A program made the position numbers and the translations under genes. A stretch of 64,000 nucleotides of DNA from Deinococcus rubellus. GTDB taxonomy: Bacteria; Deinococcota; Deinococci; Deinococcales; Deinococcaceae. Positions 62,780 through 64,000 of this stretch are shown piece after piece (the stretch's first letter is position 1; every line of letters starts with the position of its first letter). The stretch covers positions 1,514,001 through 1,578,000 of the forward strand of contig NZ_CP104213.1 in the NCBI RefSeq assembly GCF_025244745.1, read 5' to 3'. The notes beneath the pieces are model-generated. The model saw nothing but the letters and a program-made list of their open reading frames with translations, did no database searches and was not told the DNA's origin.

Positions 62780-62828
62780 GCTCTTTGCTTGATGGATTGA
62801 TTTCAACCTACGCCACAAAGCATCAAAC

Positions 62829-62865
62829 AAAGCCGCGCCCAGTGCGGATTCACGGGCGCGGCTTT
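62829..62865. terminator. Terminator hairpin between convergent phage genes
   Basis: A perfect 12-bp stem (AAAGCCGCGCCC and complement) with a 13-base loop separates the end of the early operon from the leftward small operon; the minus strand continues TTTGTTTG. TTTGCTTGATG occurs as a direct repeat on both sides (62784-62794 and 62874-62884), with a near-complementary CATCAAACAAA at 62821-62831. Confidence 0.85.
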
Positions 62866-62885
62866 GCGGGAAGTTTGCTTGATGA

Positions 62886-63170
62886 CTAGTTGGATCCTCC
62901 CAGAATATCCTCAAGGGCGGGGAAATCTCCCCAACGTGCTTCCAGCAGTTCTGCCTCTATTTCACCGGGGAACCCCCGGGCAATCTGCATCAGCCTGACG
63001 GCCTCTTTCTTTGCCGCCGGATCAGGGATTTTTGCCAGGCTTAGCGCTGCCTTTTCGTGGGCTTTTTTGGCCTGAGAGGCCCGCTTGAGATAGCGCTGGT
63101 GGTCTCGTCGTAGCGTTTCGTACTGCATCAGCAGGTTTTTGTAATGGACAGGAAGATCATCGGCACTCAC
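62886..63170 (-). CDS. Small helical protein coupled to an HTH gene
   Basis: The 94-residue protein is mainly coiled-coil helix (YETLRRDHQRYLKRASQAKKAHEK) with an acidic C-terminus. GTG 63170 overlaps the stop of the HTH gene as GTGA. No family recognised. A two-gene leftward operon inside a rightward block suggests a self-contained module such as a regulator with partner or an antitoxin-type pair. Confidence 0.65.
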   Translation of the reverse strand: MSADDLPVHYKNLLMQYETLRRDHQRYLKRASQAKKAHEKAALSLAKIPDPAAKKEAVRLMQIARGFPGEIEAELLEARWGDFPALEDILGGSN

Positions 63171-63376
63171 TTGCTGCCCTCTTTGGGCTGAATGACGATC
63201 TCCAGGCCGAGGGCGTTGAGAATCTCGGGCCAGAGGCTGCGCTGACTGGCAACCTGCTCAACCTTAAGCACCCGGCTAAGCGCTTGCGGAGTCACCTTCA
63301 ATTTGCGGGCCAGGTCTGCACGGTTCATTCCTACCTCGGCAAGTGCTTTTTCTACGGCGCGTGTTGGAGTATCCAT
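63167..63376 (-). CDS. Small XRE-type HTH regulator
   Basis: The 69-residue protein is little more than an HTH: KALAEVGMNRADLARKLKVTPQALSRVL, followed by a C-terminal strand LGLEIVIQPKEG. ATG 63376 follows TAACCT (63383-63388) by 6 bases, a leaderless start. A perfect 15-base inverted repeat lies between this gene and the next rightward promoter and is the obvious operator. Confidence 0.78.
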   Translation of the reverse strand: MDTPTRAVEKALAEVGMNRADLARKLKVTPQALSRVLKVEQVASQRSLWPEILNALGLEIVIQPKEGSK

Positions 63377-63396
63377 ACGAATAGGTTAGCACAGAC

Positions 63397-63438
63397 TTAC
63401 CCCATAGAGTTGACATACTAAACTCTATGGGGTAACAT
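63397..63438. promoter_or_regulatory. Rightward promoter within a perfect 15-bp inverted repeat
   Basis: TTACCCCATAGAGTT (63397-63411) and its exact complement AACTCTATGGGGTAA (63421-63435) flank 9 bases. A consensus promoter, TTGACA (63410-63415), 17 bases, TAACAT (63433-63438), runs through it, so bound protein would block the rightward promoter and reach the divergent HTH gene's promoter as well. Confidence 0.85.
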
Positions 63439-63513
63439 ATCCATACCAGAAACGAGCGCCTCCCTTGCGAAGTAAGCGCCCGAATCTGAGTCAAACCCCC
63501 GCAGGAGAACGAC

Positions 63514-63972
63514 ATGAAAGAGTTTACCCCCAACACCGGCACCCGCGCCCACAGCCGCACCTTCAACGTCCTGAACGTAGACCGCGAGTGCGGCGTGGTG
63601 ACCGACGTGACCTACTCCACCGTCCAGCTCACCCGCGCCGATGCAGGCCTGGTGGCCGAGATCAACGGCCAGCCCGCCGAACTGGAGCGCGCCGTCGCCA
63701 CCCTCCGCACTGCTGAGCGCGTCTGGCTGCTGGAAGAGGTGCTGACGCCGGTATCCCCCAAAGTGTCCGCGCCGGTCATCGGGAAGGCCGTCGCCTGTGA
63801 ACTCCACCGCGAGCTGGGCCGCCTCGGCTACCGCGAGCACTACGCCCTGGCCGGTGACGTTCTGAACCGGGTGGTCCCGAGTCTGGCCGCCCTGAGTGCC
63901 GCCGAGCGTGATCTGGTCCGCGAGTACGCCTACGGGCAGCTGGGCCTGATGGTCGGCGGGTGGGCAGCATGA
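63514..63972 (+). CDS. Phage protein, unknown, under the second switch
   Basis: The 152-residue protein has a beta-rich N-terminal part (FNVLNVDRECGVVTDVTYSTVQL) and a helical C-terminal part (KAVACELHRELGRLGYREHYAL). AGGAGAA lies 6 bases before the ATG. It is the first gene after the palindromic promoter; its TGA overlaps the next start. No family recognised. Confidence 0.65.
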   Translation: MKEFTPNTGTRAHSRTFNVLNVDRECGVVTDVTYSTVQLTRADAGLVAEINGQPAELERAVATLRTAERVWLLEEVLTPVSPKVSAPVIGKAVACELHRELGRLGYREHYALAGDVLNRVVPSLAALSAAERDLVREYAYGQLGLMVGGWAA

Positions 63973-64000
63973 GCGCTCAAGCCGTCAAAGCTGCCGCAGT
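63969..64000 (+). CDS. Start of a further phage gene (cut by the window edge)
   Basis: An ATG overlapping the previous stop as ATGA opens a frame (MSAQAVKAAA) that continues past the window. Only ten codons are visible. Confidence 0.5.
   Translation, partial: MSAQAVKAAA

Larger units (their letters stand above)
46895..64000. mobile_element. Prophage, left portion (integrase, lysogeny and early regions)
   Basis: The block begins at the 3' end of tRNA-Ala and contains, in classical order, integrase, cargo genes, repressor, Cro-like gene, recombination, methylation and replication genes. It continues past the window edge. I found no second copy of the tRNA 3' end, so the right attachment site and the structural, packaging and lysis genes are outside. 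The left boundary is taken at the tRNA end; the core could reach into the tRNA itself. Confidence 0.88.

Noticed and set aside
62886..63376. Classical toxin-antitoxin pair
   Set aside because: The partner of the HTH protein matches no toxin family I know and is coiled-coil-like, so only a regulator-plus-partner description is supported.
46820..64000. Right attachment site inside the window
   Set aside because: I found no second copy of the tRNA 3' end (GGTTCGAATCC...CCACCA); the prophage must continue past the edge.

Overview
The window is high-G+C chromosomal DNA from a Deinococcus-type bacterium. The pointers are a lysine-pathway kinase very like Thermus LysZ, a MetY/MetX methionine branch behind a SAM-I riboswitch, an outer-membrane-type barrel protein, and about 25 genes whose start codon lies 5 to 10 bases after a TANNNT -10 box. 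That spacing implies leaderless mRNAs, which are known to be abundant in Deinococcus. The genus is an inference; no rRNA is present.

Region 1 (1-46.8 kb) is core chromosome. In order it holds an rRNA hydroxylase (rlhA), a DUF402 protein, metX/metY with a SAM riboswitch, a PadR-controlled ABC exporter, an IS630 element, a barrel protein, murI-rph, lysA, mnmA, ftsY and xdhC, and a HAD phosphatase. It continues with a second PadR cluster with two related membrane proteins, an iron-sulfur serine dehydratase, uppP, nth, polA, a three-gene HAMP operon of unknown role, a phosphoribosyltransferase, an HxlR/nitroreductase pair and an Rcp1-like response regulator. After these come an AI-2E family permease, lysZ, small conserved proteins, two DUF2382 proteins, leuA behind a probable leucine attenuator, a diguanylate cyclase, a GH13 glycosidase and a tRNA nucleotidyltransferase. 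The IS630 copy sits exactly in the stop codon of the barrel gene and rebuilds it; its own transposase carries an amber codon.

Region 2 (46.9 kb to the end) is the left part of a prophage integrated next to tRNA-Ala(TGC). The leftward block is integrase, an AT-rich DUF3800 cargo gene, three small cargo genes, a free-standing S24 protease-like protein and a CI-like repressor whose S24 domain has lost its Ser/Lys dyad. A divergent promoter pair separates it from a Cro-like gene. Rightward, about 18 early genes (Bet recombinase, an excisionase-like HTH protein, a cytosine methyltransferase with a six-copy repeat, a replication-initiator-like protein, a DnaB-type helicase, a DUF1064 nuclease candidate) are joined almost throughout by 4-base start/stop overlaps and end at a strong hairpin. 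A second switch follows: a small HTH gene diverges from a new rightward promoter across a perfect 15-base inverted repeat. Structural genes and the far attachment site are outside the window.

The strongest candidates for undescribed biology are: the split lysogeny module (dead-protease CI plus separate S24 protein); the leucine attenuator whose leader peptide appears to start at the 5' end of a leaderless transcript; the PadR cluster with two membrane proteins sharing an N-terminal motif; the repeat-bearing methyltransferase recognition region; and the second palindromic switch in the prophage.
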